DNA of 64,000 nt from Gnetum montanum (Eukaryota > Streptophyta > Gnetopsida > Gnetales > Gnetaceae). The notes beneath the pieces are model-generated. The model did no database searches. It had not been told where the DNA came from and saw only the letters and a program-made list of their open reading frames with translations. Numbering within the stretch: the first letter of the stretch is position 1; every line of letters begins with the position of its first letter. The stretch lies in NCBI GenBank assembly GCA_015680685.1, contig MNCI01035623.1, positions 67,532 through 131,531 on the forward strand, written 5' to 3'. The translations under genes were made by a program, and so were the position numbers. Positions 34,387-45,842 of the stretch are shown one piece after another.

Positions 34387-36030
34387 GTGCATTTAGTGTC
34401 TTTGGTGCACCTTTCTCTCCATGCTCTTGAGAAGAGCATAAATTCCTTCCTTCTACATTCTACGTGCCACTTTTATATTTTGTGGCTCTTTTACAAATAT
34501 CAAAGGATGTTTACTTCATGCATTTCATGTCTTTGGCATGCCTCTCTTCATGCTCTTTTGCTCTTGGGAAAAACATAAATTCCTTCATTCCACATTCTAC
34601 ATGCCACTTTTTGACTTTGTGGCTCTTTTACAAATATCAAAGGATGTTTACTTCATGCATTTCATGTCTTTGGCATGCCTCTCTTCATGCTCTTTTGCTC
34701 TTGGGAAAAACATAAATTCCTTCATTCCACATTCTACATGCCACTTTTTGACTTTGTGGCTCTTTTACAAATATCAAAGGATGTTTACTTCATGCATTTC
34801 ATGTCTTTGGCATGCCTCTCTTCATGCTCTTTTGCTCTTGGGAAAAACATAAATTCCTTCATTCCACATTCTACATGCCACTTTTTGACTTTGTGGCTCT
34901 TTTATCAAGATCAAAGGATATTTTCTTTATGAATTTCGTATCTTTGGTGCATCTAAATTCCTTCATTCCACATTCTACATGCCATTTTTTTTCACTTTGT
35001 GGGTTTTTTTTGAGATCAAAGGATGTTTTCTTCATGCATTTTATGTCTTTGGCATACTTATAAGAGCATAAATTCTTTAATTCTACATTCCATGGGTGAC
35101 TCTTTTACTTTGTGGCTCTTTTATCAAGATCAAAGGACATTTTCTTTATGAATTTCGTATCTTTGGTGCATCTAAATTCCTTCATTCCACATTCTACATG
35201 CCACTTTTTGACTTTGTGGCTCTTTTATCAAGATCAAAGGACATTTTCTTTATGAATTTCGTATCTTTGGTGCATCTAAATTCCTTCATTCCACATTCTA
35301 CATGCCACTTTTTGACTTTGTGGCTCTTTTACAAATATCAAAGGATGTTTACTTCATGCATTTCATGTCTTTGGCATGCCTCTCTTCATGCTCTTTTGCT
35401 CTTGGGAAAAACATAAATTCCTTCATCCCACATTCTACATGCCATTTTTTTTCACTTTGTGGATTTTTTTTGAGATCAAAGGATGTTTTCTTCATGCATT
35501 TTATGTCTTTGGCATACTTATAAGAGCATAAATTCTTTAATTCTACATTCTATGGGTGACTCTTTTACTTTGTGGCTCTTTTACAAATATCAAAGGATGT
35601 TTACTTCATGCATTTCATGTCTTTGGCATGCCTCTCTTCATGCTCTTTTGCTCTTGGGAAAAACATAAATTCCTTCATTCCACATTCTACATGCCATTTT
35701 TTTTCACTTTGTGGGTTTTTTTTGAGATCAAAGGATGTTTTCTTCATGCATTTTATGTCTTTGGCATACTTATAAGAGCATAAATTCTTTAATTCTACAT
35801 TCTATGGGTGACTCTTTTACTTTGTGGCTCTTTTATCAAGATCAAAGGATATTTTCTTTATGAATTTCGTATCTTTGGTGCATCTAAATTCCTTCATTCC
35901 ACATTCTACATGCCACTTTTTGACTTTGTGGCTCTTTTATCAAGATCAAAGGATGTTTGCTTTATGTATTTGTTGTCTTTGGTGTACCTTTCTTTCCATG
36001 CTCTTTTTCTCTTGAAAAGAGCATAAAATC
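34387..36030 (+). repeat. 137-base tandem array with variant units
   Basis: Near-identical units of 137 bases starting about 34440, 34577, 34714 and 34851 (AAATTCCTTCATTCCACATT). Then follows a mosaic of shorter variants differing in their middle (TTTACAAATATC, TTTATCAAGATC or TTTTTTTGAGATC) and end (GGGAAAAACAT or TATAAGAGCAT). The variants recur in blocks, giving a higher-order pattern. Overlapping frames of 60-106 codons through the array are by-products of the repeat. Confidence 0.92.
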
Positions 36031-36044
36031 CTAGCATAATTACA

Positions 36045-36131
36045 TTGCTGATCCATGGATTACAATCTGGTCATGCACAAACACTTGTGACTTGTATGGT
36101 AGAGTGTTGGGATATGCCACCACTTATCATG
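36045..36131 (+). repeat. End of an Athila-like LTR (A3)
   Basis: ATCTGGTCATGCACAAAC to GGGATATGCCACCACTTATCA parallels the last 85 bases of the B LTRs (GACCAGATCATGCATGTT to GGGTACCTCGCCACTCATCA). The upstream part of this LTR is replaced by the 137-base array. Its primer-binding site follows and is split by T2. Confidence 0.65.
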
Positions 36132-36136
36132 GTCAC
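36132..36136 (+). other. Left target-site duplication of T2 (GTCAC)
   Basis: GTCAC precedes the T2 5' LTR and is repeated exactly at 54059-54063 after the 3' LTR. Confidence 0.92.
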
Positions 36137-37701
36137 TGAAACACCCAAAAATTTGAAGGCATGCTTGCTTCACTAGGTCTTCACAAGATGCACAACATTA
36201 TGAAAGTTCTTCAAGAGATGGATGCTATGATCTTCAGATTGTCTGCTTTAGCAAGTTTCCTAAGTCAAGGAGTCTTACTACGCTATGCTATGACATGTAG
36301 CGTAAAAAAATTCATAAGACATTAGCAAAAGCGTAGCGCTACACTATGGTATGCTATGCAGCATAGCATAGCGTAGCAAAAGCTAGATAATCAACCCCCT
36401 TGCCTGACTTCAAGTCCTTCAACAATGTCTCCTTTTGTTAGAAAGTGGCGAACTTGGCCAACATCAGGTCATGTTTGCTGCTACGCTACACTAAGCTACA
36501 TGGCACAGCAAGGCATAGCAATTTTGTGGAAGTTGACAGAAGGAAACTCAAAGGGTGGGATTAGCTAGTTCGTAAACTTCGCAGTTACAAAGGCTAGGTT
36601 TACAGATTGATGAAGTTTTTTGTAACTAAGGCTAGTTGCTACACTACACTACACTACGTAGCATAGCAAACATGCAATGAATAGCCTGCATGTTTCAAAG
36701 GCTTTCTACACATGCAGTAAGATGTGTAACAAGACGCTATGCTACACCAACATGCTACACTACAAAGCATAGAAAAGTGACAAGTGGTTACATAGAATTA
36801 ATGCACCTCACCTAATTGCACCATTGCTTTGATAGTGTAACTATGGCATGGTAGGATCACCCAACGGTCATGCAGGCACATGCAGCATAGATAGGTTAGC
36901 ATAGGCCCAAGGCACATGGCATCCAAATCACATCTTTCATGCACCCTTGGTCCTATAAATATCCCAATGAGTGATGCTTAAGCTCTGTCTCTCTCTCTCT
37001 CTGGCTCTCTCAGGGACTGGCACACTTTAACTTTTTACACTCCCCTTTTTCAAGGATTTTCAGCCCCAGTCTATTTCTTTTGCAATCTGGTTAGCTAACA
37101 ATTTGGTTGTTTGACAAACAAAAAGTTGGCATTGTAATCTCAAGCATTGTAAGCTTCCTATTTTGAAATTATAAATAGTTAGCATTCTCAGTTGGCATTT
37201 TGTTCTGTTCTCTTCTACCACCTTGGTAGAACTTTGCATTGTCGATGACTGAGCCCATGTTCAAGTGCACAGCCATCTCGTTTTACACATCTTGGTTACT
37301 CTTGGGATCTCTACACTTCCCAGCGCTGTGCAACTGATTGTGTCCATCTTGATAGAGTGAGGTCATAGCCTCAAAGTAGTGCATTTCTCTATTGCATTTT
37401 ACATTATCTCCCATTTACTATTGCATTTTATGCTATTTTCCATTTCCTCTATTTCATTTTACACTATTTTCTACTTCCTCTACATTTAAGCATTACTTTG
37501 CACTATCAGTTTCATTTTCAAATCACACATTGCAAAAGTTATATAGACACCAACTAAGTACCCATCTGATTGACTAGACCATTCAAGGTGCCCCATTTTT
37601 GTCCCATCTAGCACAGCCCTCTTGCGAAAATGGGGTCAAGACTGCTAGCGGCTGGTGGCACCTCAGCATTTTTCTAGCTGTTGACATTTTCGGTTGCTAC
37701 A
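36137..37701 (+). repeat. 5' LTR of Tat-like element T2
   Basis: 1565 bases, TGAAACACCC to GGTTGCTACA. It pairs with 52512-54058. U3 contains clusters of palindromic words (GCTATGCAGCATAGCATAGC and variants at 36270-36380, 36480-36520, 36630-36780). TATA box CCTATAAATATCCC at 36955-36968, followed by a CT run (36985-37010) in the presumed leader. The two LTRs differ at many positions, mainly C/T and G/A, so the insertion is old. Confidence 0.93.
36957..36964 (+). promoter_or_regulatory. TATA box of T2 5' LTR
   Basis: TATAAATA in CCTATAAATATCCC, shared with the other T LTRs and followed by a CT-rich leader. Confidence 0.75.
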
Positions 37702-37708
37702 GTATTTT

Positions 37709-37727
37709 TGGCATTAGAAGGAGGGCC
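37709..37727 (+). other. Primer-binding-site-like sequence of T2
   Basis: TGGCATTAGAAGGAGGGCC, shortly after the LTR end, parallel to the sites at 7362 and 16414. Between here and gag (37730-38333) is a non-coding leader with three imperfect copies of a segment of about 150 bases (starting near 37745, 37915 and 38080, each with CTTGCAGTAGTCTTG or a variant and a GTTTACGCAT word). Confidence 0.6.
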
Positions 37728-38333
37728 TGGTGCCTTTTCCTCATCTCACAGTAGTCTTGTAAGCCTTCTGCACCCTGATATGCATTATCATAAACTTGAT
37801 GCCTATTTGTCATTGTTTACGCATCGTGCGGTGTAGATCAGTCACCTTGACGGTTCCTCAGGAGCCCTACAAGATGTAAAGCCTCTGATTGCTAGTTAAC
37901 TTGCCTCCTTCTTATAGTAGTCTTGTAAGCCTTTTTCACCCCAATACGCATTAGTGTAAACTTGACATCCATCTGTGGTTGTTTACACGTCATGTGATGT
38001 ACATTGATCACCTCGATGGTTCCTCTGAAGCCCTCTAGGATGTAAAGCCTCTGATCACTAGTTGACTTGCCTATCTTGCAGTAGTCTTGCACACGCCCTG
38101 TACCAAATCACACACTAGCATAAACGGGACATCCTTCGTGATTATTTATGCATTATGTGGTATAGGTCGGTCGCCTTGATGGTTCCTCGAGAGCCCAACA
38201 AGACATAAAACCCTTTTTGATTGCCTTTCTTTTTCATCACTTTCCAACTTATTTGCTCTTTTCAGTTTGCAAAACTGTTTAGCTTTCTGATTTCCTCGTT
38301 TTTTGCATTTGCAGCACTATCTAGCTTAGTAAC

Positions 38334-40660
38334 AATGACTTCTGCAACTACCACTGTTAACACCTTCAATGTGGAGGTTCCCATCACAGTTCAAGGCACC
38401 ACTGGTGCCGAACAGCCATTGAACCCAATGCTAGAAATACATTGATCCCTCAGGATCCAAAACTGAGGACCTGAGGGCTTGGCCTAGCAACATGAGCATT
38501 ACAACAACTTCCTCTATGTGAAGGTTCAGGAAAACCTACCTGTAGACGTACACGAACTTGTCGAGTTTGCTTACTATGATGGGAAGGAGTTTGTTCCCAT
38601 TCTCGGTGCCTCCATACCTTTGACACAAACAAACAAAAGGCTACTAGACCAGCTAATCTAGTTGGCTAGGCTTAGGGAGTAATAGGACATAGCGTCTAAC
38701 CAGGATGATGCTTTTCAAGATGGACCAGAGGAACTCGATTCCCACTCCAATGAGGGAGGTCCAACCAATCCCATTCCTATCCCTCCTACCCAGTCCTTCT
38801 GGGCCAGCCCATTGTCTATCACCACTCCCTTTGTCATCACGCTTACGCTCATGTAGCCTACAACTACAACCGCAATGGGTAGCCATGTCACCTTCCTAGT
38901 GTATCAACACCCTTATTCCTCTATTTCATTTGTAGTAACTATGCCTTCATAGACTGCTCATCAGTCCATTCTAGTAGCACATCATGCACCAATCACGGCT
39001 ACCCTACTACATGTTCACACTATGCCTTCTTCGCAATCGTACACAACTTCTATGTCAATTCCTATGCTCACATCTATTCCACCCACAGCAGCGGGCTTGG
39101 ACCTATCCATGTGGTGGACCCCATTCACTTCTTCGCCTATTCCACAACCATCGTAGATGTCTCATTATGTTTACCCTTAGACCTACCAAACCCCACAAAT
39201 GGTACAACCTAACACGGGGCTATGGTCTATTTTGTCGATGACACAAGTGGTCTATCCGGCAGCACAGCCCACGGTTGTTGCTCCAATTGCACCACCTACT
39301 AGGTGGTGGATAGTGCAAGCAGCACTTCTTGGTGGGGCTACCCCAACGGTACCACCGATGGGTCACACTACCACCCCCACCATTCTATAGGTAGGGGTTG
39401 CCTCGGTAGTTCCCCAAACATCCACATCATAGGGTCTGGACCAAGTGTTCTAGCTCATCGAAACCCTCACTGAGGAAATCAAATGCCTCAAGGCTATTGG
39501 GTCCAACATGGTACAAGTCATGGACTTTTACCAGGATGACCCTATCAGCCTTGCAATCCTTGCTATGACAATACCCCCAGGGATGTCTCTCCCACACTTC
39601 ATGAAGTACGATGGGGAGGGAGATCCGAACGCACATCTAGTCACCTTTAGGTTCGAGTCTCTCCTACTGCAACAATGGCCATACATGATCATTCATGTAT
39701 TTTCCATGTCCCTAGCTGGGAGAGCATTAGATTGGTATCGCGTGCTGCCACACTTGTCCATTTCAACTCTAGAAGAGCTTTTGACCCAATTCATGACATG
39801 CTTCAAGTACAACATGAAGCTGGAAATCACGTTGGATCAGTTGATGGGCATGAAGTAGGAGCCTCTAGAACCAATCTAGAAGTTCATCCAGCGATGGAGC
39901 ACAACCCTTAACAAAATCTATGAGCCCATTCTGGAAGCCCACTTGTTGGCCATCTTTAAAGGTGTAGTGAATGACTTTATCAAGTCTAAACTGTACTACC
40001 TTGCCCCTCGCACTCTTAGTCAAGCCTTTGCCCAGATTAAGAGTATACAAGATGTAGCTGAGGCAAGCAAAGACATCGCCTACATTGCCTACAAAAATAC
40101 CTTCATAAAGAAGGACAAGGGTAAAGCCTAGACAACCATGGTGGCTACTATGATGACTGAGGAAAAGCCCAAACATAGTAGCAACGGTAACAAGAGCAAC
40201 AACAAACTGGCCGTACCCACAACTAACCCCATGCCCAAGCAGGGCAACATGTTGCAGCCTCTAGTACCCAGACTTGAGACATCTGCACAACCCAAGCTAA
40301 AATTTGAGTGTAAAGATCACTCAAAGTACACCCCACTACATCTCAAGCCTTTAGAACTTCTGAAGTAGCTATTGGCTGTAGGGCACATTCAATATAAGAA
40401 AATGTCGCAAGAAGCAATCAATAGAAATCAATGCTATTGTGAGCTCCTTAGGAACCCCTCTTTGGCCCTGCCCAATGAGCCCCCAATTCCTAAGGGTTTC
40501 AGGCTGGACAAGTTTTGTAACTATCACCAGCAGTGTGGTCACAACACAAACTACTGTCTAGTGTTGTAGGATGACATTCAAATATTGAACCAGGGAAAAC
40601 TAGTGTTGGACAAAAGTAATCTAGTACATCCCGAAAATCAATTCATACAGTCTACATAGA
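38334..40660 (+). pseudogene. Tat-like gag of T2
   Basis: ATG at 38334 (MTSATTTVNTFNVEVPITVQ). An N-terminal Pro/Ser/Thr-rich region runs to about 39430. The gag core follows in frame 39508-39858 (MVQVMDFYQDDPISLAILAM, HFMKYDGEGDPNAHLVTFRF, GRALDWYRVLP) and 39943-40131 (IFKGVVNDFIKSKLYYLAPR, FAQIKSIQDVAEASKD). A basic, Asn-rich segment comes next. A knuckle-like FCNYHQQCGHNTNYC lies near 40516-40560. Interrupted by TAG and TGA codons, many at Gln positions. It would form the particle and bind RNA; only fragments could be made now. Confidence 0.87.
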
Positions 40661-42110
40661 CCCCCTCAATGCCAACAATGCCAGTTACTTCATCAATGCA
40701 ATCGGTATCGACAGTGATCCTAGGCCACCCCAACAACCATTCGTGATCTGTGTGCCTCAGCATAGTACACTAGCACCACAAGTGGCTAATCAAATCTTGC
40801 AATAGTCGTTTGTTCTGAGAGTTCCCTCCTAGGCATCCATCTCTACACCACCTGTTAGCAAAATCATGCCACTTCACTTGTTAACACCGTTAGCACCTTT
40901 CATCATTAGGGGGCCGACTCCTTCGATAGCCCCCACCTTGCGTAAAACAGCTGAACAACCTTCTCATCCTAAAAAATGGGAAGTGTGTTTTACTAGGGAG
41001 ACATCAAGAGGAAGTACCACTCCTAGTACTTCCAAGCCTAAGTCTCCACTCTCTACATCTACTCCTTCGTCACCAAAGACGGACGTTGCCATAATAGCGT
41101 AGTCCATGCCACCCTACCAAAAAGGGTCTAAACCTAGATCTGAAGTTTCCCCTCCTCAGGAAATTCATCTTCTAGGAAAAATTGAAGAAGATGAAAGCAC
41201 CAAATAGGGGGGTGACCAAGACCTTTTAGATGCCCTCACTCGGGTCAAGTAGGCTCTAAAACAAAACAAACATGACGCTGAGCCTATACGACCTGATCAT
41301 GATGTATGTATTGCACTGCAAGGCTCTGATTTGCATGTTGACAATGATTCTGGTCAACAAAGACATGCCAACAGAGGAGGAAGTGATCCACTCGATCATG
41401 CTTCCCTATGTACTCGCAAAGCCTAAGCAATCCCAATTAACTTTTAGTGACGATGCCATTAGGGAAGATCCTAAAAGAGGTCAAGTGACCATGGCACCTC
41501 TTTTCATCATAATTTGGATCAGCCAATACAAAATCTGAAGGGTACACGTTGATGATGGAGCTGCCACGAACATCATCCCCTTTCCTATTATGGACAAGTT
41601 GGGTTTGGTCAGCCAGATCAAACCCACAACAATGTCTTGCCTAATGTCGTTCAACGGGGCACATGTCCTGGTGAAAGGCATAGTCCACATGGACTTTGTA
41701 GCAGGGGACCAGTTTCATATAAATGCAACATTCATCATAGTTGAGGAAATGCCTAGGCTTAACCTAATCTTCAGAAGGTCATGGTTAGCACAACTTAGGG
41801 TTTTCACCTCACCCATACATCAGGAAATCCACCTACCATATGTAGGCAGGGAGGTGGTGATCCATGGTGACGAAGTAGCAATGCAAGCGATTAGTAACGT
41901 AGACATGGAGTAGGGCTCAAAGGTCGTAACCTCTGAGAAAGAAGTGCTTGCTTACGCTCGCATTGAACATCCAGCAAGAGAATTAGCTTAGCAAGTTGGT
42001 CTCCATGACGAAAGCACATGGGTTGAGTTACCCTTCAAAGTAGGGGATGACAATGTGGACGAGAGCCCTAGCAAAACACCTTAGCCCTACGCTTTTCTCA
42101 ACCCATGATG
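40661..42110 (+). pseudogene. Tat-like protease region of T2
   Basis: A Pro/Ser-rich linker (40866-41102 open) leads to the retropepsin: VHVDDGAATNIIPFPIMDKL around 41543-41600, SCLMSFNGAHVLVKGIVHMD, and the end NLIFRRSWLAQL. The active site reads DDG, as in T3. The region continues with EIHLPYVGREVVIHGDEVAM to about 41910 and a tail to 42110. In T2 this is not followed by RT: a repeat block and an opposite-strand gene intervene for about 5.6 kb. Confidence 0.83.
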
Positions 42111-42224
42111 GGTTAAGAAATAGATGTGCATAGCGTAGAAACCCCACTACTTCCTACCTAGTTGCCATTCCTTGTACACGCACTGCCTTTTGCTTTGTTG
42201 ACATATCATCCTTTTAACATGTTA

Positions 42225-42410
42225 TGTAGTGGCCCGAAACGGCCTAAAACTATGTTACATTATGGCCCAAAACAGCCTAAAACTAGCAATGGCCCGAAAT
42301 GGCCTAAAACTAGCATGAGTTACCGATAAGCTGTTGTTCAAGTTGTTAATGCATCATTTCTTTGGCATGTTACACAATGGCCCAAAATGGCCTAAAACTA
42401 GCACATGAAA
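42225..42410 (+). repeat. Short repeats (TR1 block of T2)
   Basis: Five units with the core ATGGCCC(G/A)AAA(C/T)GGCCTAAAACTA (near 42227, 42262, 42289 and 42378). They match the block after the T3 protease (20520-20735). The block lies between the protease end and the 3' end of the antisense gene. Confidence 0.75.
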
Positions 42411-42587
42411 GCATGAACATTTTATCAAAACATGACACGTATGCAATGCACAAGTTAGTGCAAAATCAATTTTTGTTTCACAAAATCCTCTTTGCTTTAA
42501 TCAAAAGTTTTGCCTGTTAACAATGTTTGCAAATTTCTTTACAAAATTTCAAAAATTCAAAATCTCAAAAAAAAAATTCTCATGCAG

Positions 42588-42722
42588 TCATTGGTTGTGT
42601 TTTTTTGTGCCATCTTCATCTTTTGTTTTTGCATCATTGCCTTTTGCATCATCTTCCTTTGCGTCATCCTCTACCGGTTCTTCATTCCCTCCCTCTACGG
42701 GCCTTGCACCCTCATATGGAGC
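42588..42722 (-). other. Antisense gene, proposed last exon 7
   Basis: Acceptor ATGATGCAG|GCTCCA after an 88-base intron (42810-42723), phase 0. 44 codons without any stop: APYEGARPVEGGNEEPVEDD, then acidic AKEDDAKGNDAKTKDEDG repeats and KHNQ, with TGA at 42590-42588. A T-run and AT-rich DNA follow (42580-42480). Confidence 0.55.
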
Positions 42723-42810
42723 CTGCATCATAGGAGTGAAGTGGTCAACTAGGGCAATAAATGCAAACTACAATAGAGCATGAGCATTAGCATGGTAGAA
42801 AGCAACTAAC

Positions 42811-43631
42811 CTGAGAACGACCTACGTTCGTCTCAAAAGGTATCCAGTCCAGATCGAGCCCAAGGTAACGCCAAACCTCCTCTACTGTGATGTCCACCCA
42901 ACACCTGTTGCTAAGTTCAAATTCCGCAGTAGCTCTCTCCCTTTCCACAGTTGTCCACCTTGGTGATCCCAAGGAAAAGGAGATGGTTGTGGTCTCTCCT
43001 GTGGGAAGGTTCACTTTCAAGTCAGGAGATTTCGTAACCTTTACTTGATCCTTGAACTTAGCATGGGCCTCAGAAGCATCGATGGCATTTATAAATTCTT
43101 TATACGTAAACACCTTCACAGTAGTGTCCTTGTACAGTTTACAATGGGTGGAATTTTCCTGTTTATAGATGTGTTTATGGTTTCTCTGGGACTGCCCCCA
43201 CTCATAAACCTTGGCGCTTAAGTCTTTCAAGTCTTGAGACTTTTGGGCTAGCAAGTCCATCTGCATCCGCTACTCGATTATCTCATGTGTGGCTTCAACG
43301 TTCTAACGTGTGACAATAAAACATCTAGTGTAGTCTACTACAGCCGTGTGCCAGTCCTCATTATTTGTGTTATGGGCTATGAGGAAGTCATTCCTTGACT
43401 TGAGATCCTCCACCTTGGTGACCAGGTTGACCTCTCTTTACTCAGCCCTTTGAACCCATTTCCACAGGTCCTCGTTGATGCGCTTATATTCCCACAAGGA
43501 GCATGCTGAGTGTAAAATGCATTTGCAAGCCTCATCGTATGTGCTATGAGATACCTCGATCATGTCAAGTGTGAATGTGGGCATAGCACTGACCTTCAAA
43601 GGCTGTGTCAGGCCCCATTTAAGTCAAGAGG
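42811..43631 (-). other. Antisense gene, proposed exon 6
   Basis: 821 bases, open except for one TGA and three TAG. Acceptor TTATGGAAG|CCTCTT keeps phase with exon 5 over a 104-base intron. Content: WGLTQPLKVSAMPTFTLDMI, YDEACKCILHSACSLWEYKR, VTKVEDLKSRNDFLIAHN, a helical MQMDLLAQKSQDLKDLSAKV, and the end WRYLGLDLDWIPFETNVGRS. The last 159 codons (43266-42787) read unbroken. Likely helical or coiled-coil. Donor TTCTCAG|GTTAGT. Confidence 0.55.
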
Positions 43632-43735
43632 CTTCCATAACACAAACGGCGTAGCAATCGCATTAGCATGACAAGAATAGCAGACTCAAGGAATCCTAGC
43701 ATAACAACACTACAGCACCTAACATTACTACTTAC

Positions 43736-44202
43736 CCACATTAGGGTCCACTTGCTAAAGGTGGTTGATCATGTCATCAACAATTCCCTGTATGAAAGTA
43801 AGCCTGTGAGGGATCTCAGCTCATGACTTCGCATAGATCAGAGAAGGTCCTACAATATCAACAGTAGTGCCTGTTACATGACTAAACATATCACCAATGG
43901 TTGAAATGGACTATGATAAGGTAGACATATTGCCGAACTCACCAGTGTCCAATTGCGGTCTTTCTTCTTGCTAATGAAAGACGATGGTGGTAGCCTTGGC
44001 AACAGGTCTTGCCGAGCCTATACAGGTCTCTTCTTCATGCATTGGTGCCTAATGACAAGAGCCCCTACCATAGCGATAGGAGCTCCTTTATTTTGGATTG
44101 GGGCCCTCTCCTCTAAGACTGGGGCCTCCATGTCTTTATTTGTTGCCCTTGTCTTAGGGGCTGACACCTCTTCATTGTCTTCTTCTTCTTCTTCTTCTTC
44201 CT
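43736..44202 (-). other. Antisense gene, proposed exon 5
   Basis: Acceptor GCTGGCAG|AGGAAG. It begins with eight Glu then DNEEVSAPKTRATNKD, continues to KKRPV, shifts frame, and carries GNMSTLS and then SISTIGDMFSHVTGTTVDIV, RLTFIQGIVDDMINHL. Donor AATGTGG|GTAAGT is a full plant consensus. The GAA run is a potential microsatellite. Confidence 0.45.
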
Positions 44203-44380
44203 CTGCCAGCAAAGTAGCATGTTTGCATTAATACAAAACAAGTTAGCTCAAAGCGGGTGCTACGCTACGCTGCATCACCTAGCATAGCATAGTGTACCAA
44301 AAAATAACAAAGTAAGCGTTGAACAAAAGCATTTGCCAATGGGGGATCGTGTCCTCTGTAGTTTAAGCCGTAGTCTTCAC

Positions 44381-45372
44381 CCTTCCTCTTCCTCTAGGTG
44401 AAGGGTTTCCTTAGCTAGGGAGGCCTCTTCTGCTGCAACTCCTTGGGCACAGTCTTGGCTATGAGACATTCCTCTACAACATGCTACCAGCTATAACAGG
44501 GGACGTCTCGCCCATGTTGTCCTGACCACGAACATTGCGAGCTACCTAATCCTTAGTCGTCATAGAGAATGACTTCCCAATTATTTCTGGGAGATCATGG
44601 GCTTGGATGGTCCAAAGATCTGGTGAATCCATGGTGTAAAAGTCTAGTCATGATTTCACATGACCCAGACTCCATTCTCTTGATCCACCAGAAACTCCGC
44701 GAAGTGCTTCAGAAAACCTATGTAGAAGGCATAGTGTATGTTGGAACGGGACTCCAATTTCTGATGGTGTCCCAAGATTTCAGCCTACAAGGCTTTACAT
44801 AGGAAGCTGGCCTTGTTGTAATGGGCCCCCTCCTCCATAACTTCATGCATTATCGAAGCTTGATAAATCCCTAGGACCTTCCCTTGGGTAACCAGTTGGG
44901 GGAACGCATGAGCACGGAAGATAGGGTAGATCTCCAAGGTGGGCCCATCTTTGAATTTATCCGTAGGAAGCCCCATTCACTCCTTGGAAATCCCCAAACA
45001 CTCTTGAATATCCTTCTTTTGAAGGGTCAGCTCCTTCTTACCCCTCAATCCTATGAGGATGTCATCGGCACAAACACCGAACAGGTCTATAAATAGCTGA
45101 TCATTGATTTCAATGAACACCCACATGCCCCGTATGTGCGTATAGAAGCGGTTTGCCTTCTCAGAAAAGTAGTTGACTAGGGAGAGCATCTCAGTGGTAG
45201 GAACGCTTAGATACAATGCCAGAAATAGATGCATAAGTCTAGCCTTTTTGAGGTTCTGGACCAAGAAGTTCGAAGCTATACTATTTATCTAGCGTTGGCT
45301 TGCTTCTACTTTTCCATATTTGAAGTAGATGTTCATCCCCTATGCCTTGGTGGTTACCATTGTCACCTCCTA
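44381..45372 (-). other. Antisense gene, proposed exon 4
   Basis: Long, mostly open: MHLFLALYLSVPTTEMLSLV, NYFSEKANRFYTHIRGMWVF and INDQLFIDLFGV (45264-44977), then PTDKFKDGPTLEIYPIFRAH (44976-44785). It becomes more decayed to about 44450 and ends in a basic run (KELQQKRPP, then LRKPFT, RKRK) that could be a nuclear localisation signal. Donor GGAAGG|GTGAAG at 44381/44380. The exact start is uncertain because the frame at the 3/4 junction does not close. Confidence 0.4.
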
Positions 45373-45470
45373 GGGCTTCTTAGCCCTTACAATAGTTTTT
45401 GAAAAAAAATTTAGCATGAAAACATAGAAAGTACAAATATTGCAAAGATACTAAAGCATGCGACATTTAC

Positions 45471-45760
45471 CACTTGGCCTACTCGGCCTATACAGTAATG
45501 GGAATGGCGAAAGGTCAACTAGAACTTGTTCAATTGTGATTGGTTTGAAGGATTCTATCCACTCCTCATCCAGCCAACCCTACCCCTCACACTGATTGTA
45601 GGGGATATAATATGGGCTTGGGTAGGTGTGGCATTCACCCCCGCATTGACCAATCATGCTTGCTCGCAGGTTCTTGATAGAAGAGAACTCCAGTAGGGCT
45701 ATCTATGTTGTAGCTAGCAAACCCGGTCGATCATGAACCCCATCCTTGTCGATGAACAAC
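45471..45760 (-). other. Antisense gene, proposed exon 3
   Basis: Acceptor TTGTTACTAG|GTTGTTC after an 82-base intron. The joined frame continues as LFIDKDGVHDRPGLLATT, then LEFSSIKNLRASMIGQCGGE, YIPYNQCEG and EEWIESFKPITIEQVLVDLS. Two TAG stops. The donor near 45470 is AAGTG|GTAAAT. No family recognised. Confidence 0.45.
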
Positions 45761-45842
45761 CTAGTAACAAATGCATACTATTAAAATTAGGCCAATATGG
45801 CCAGCATCACATAACATAGTGGAGCAGGGCTGCAAACCTCAC

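Noticed and set aside
34387-36030. Overlapping open frames of 60-106 codons with repeated Cys/Leu/Phe-rich sequence
   Set aside because: They repeat exactly with the 137-base DNA unit and have no known motif; by-products of the tandem array.
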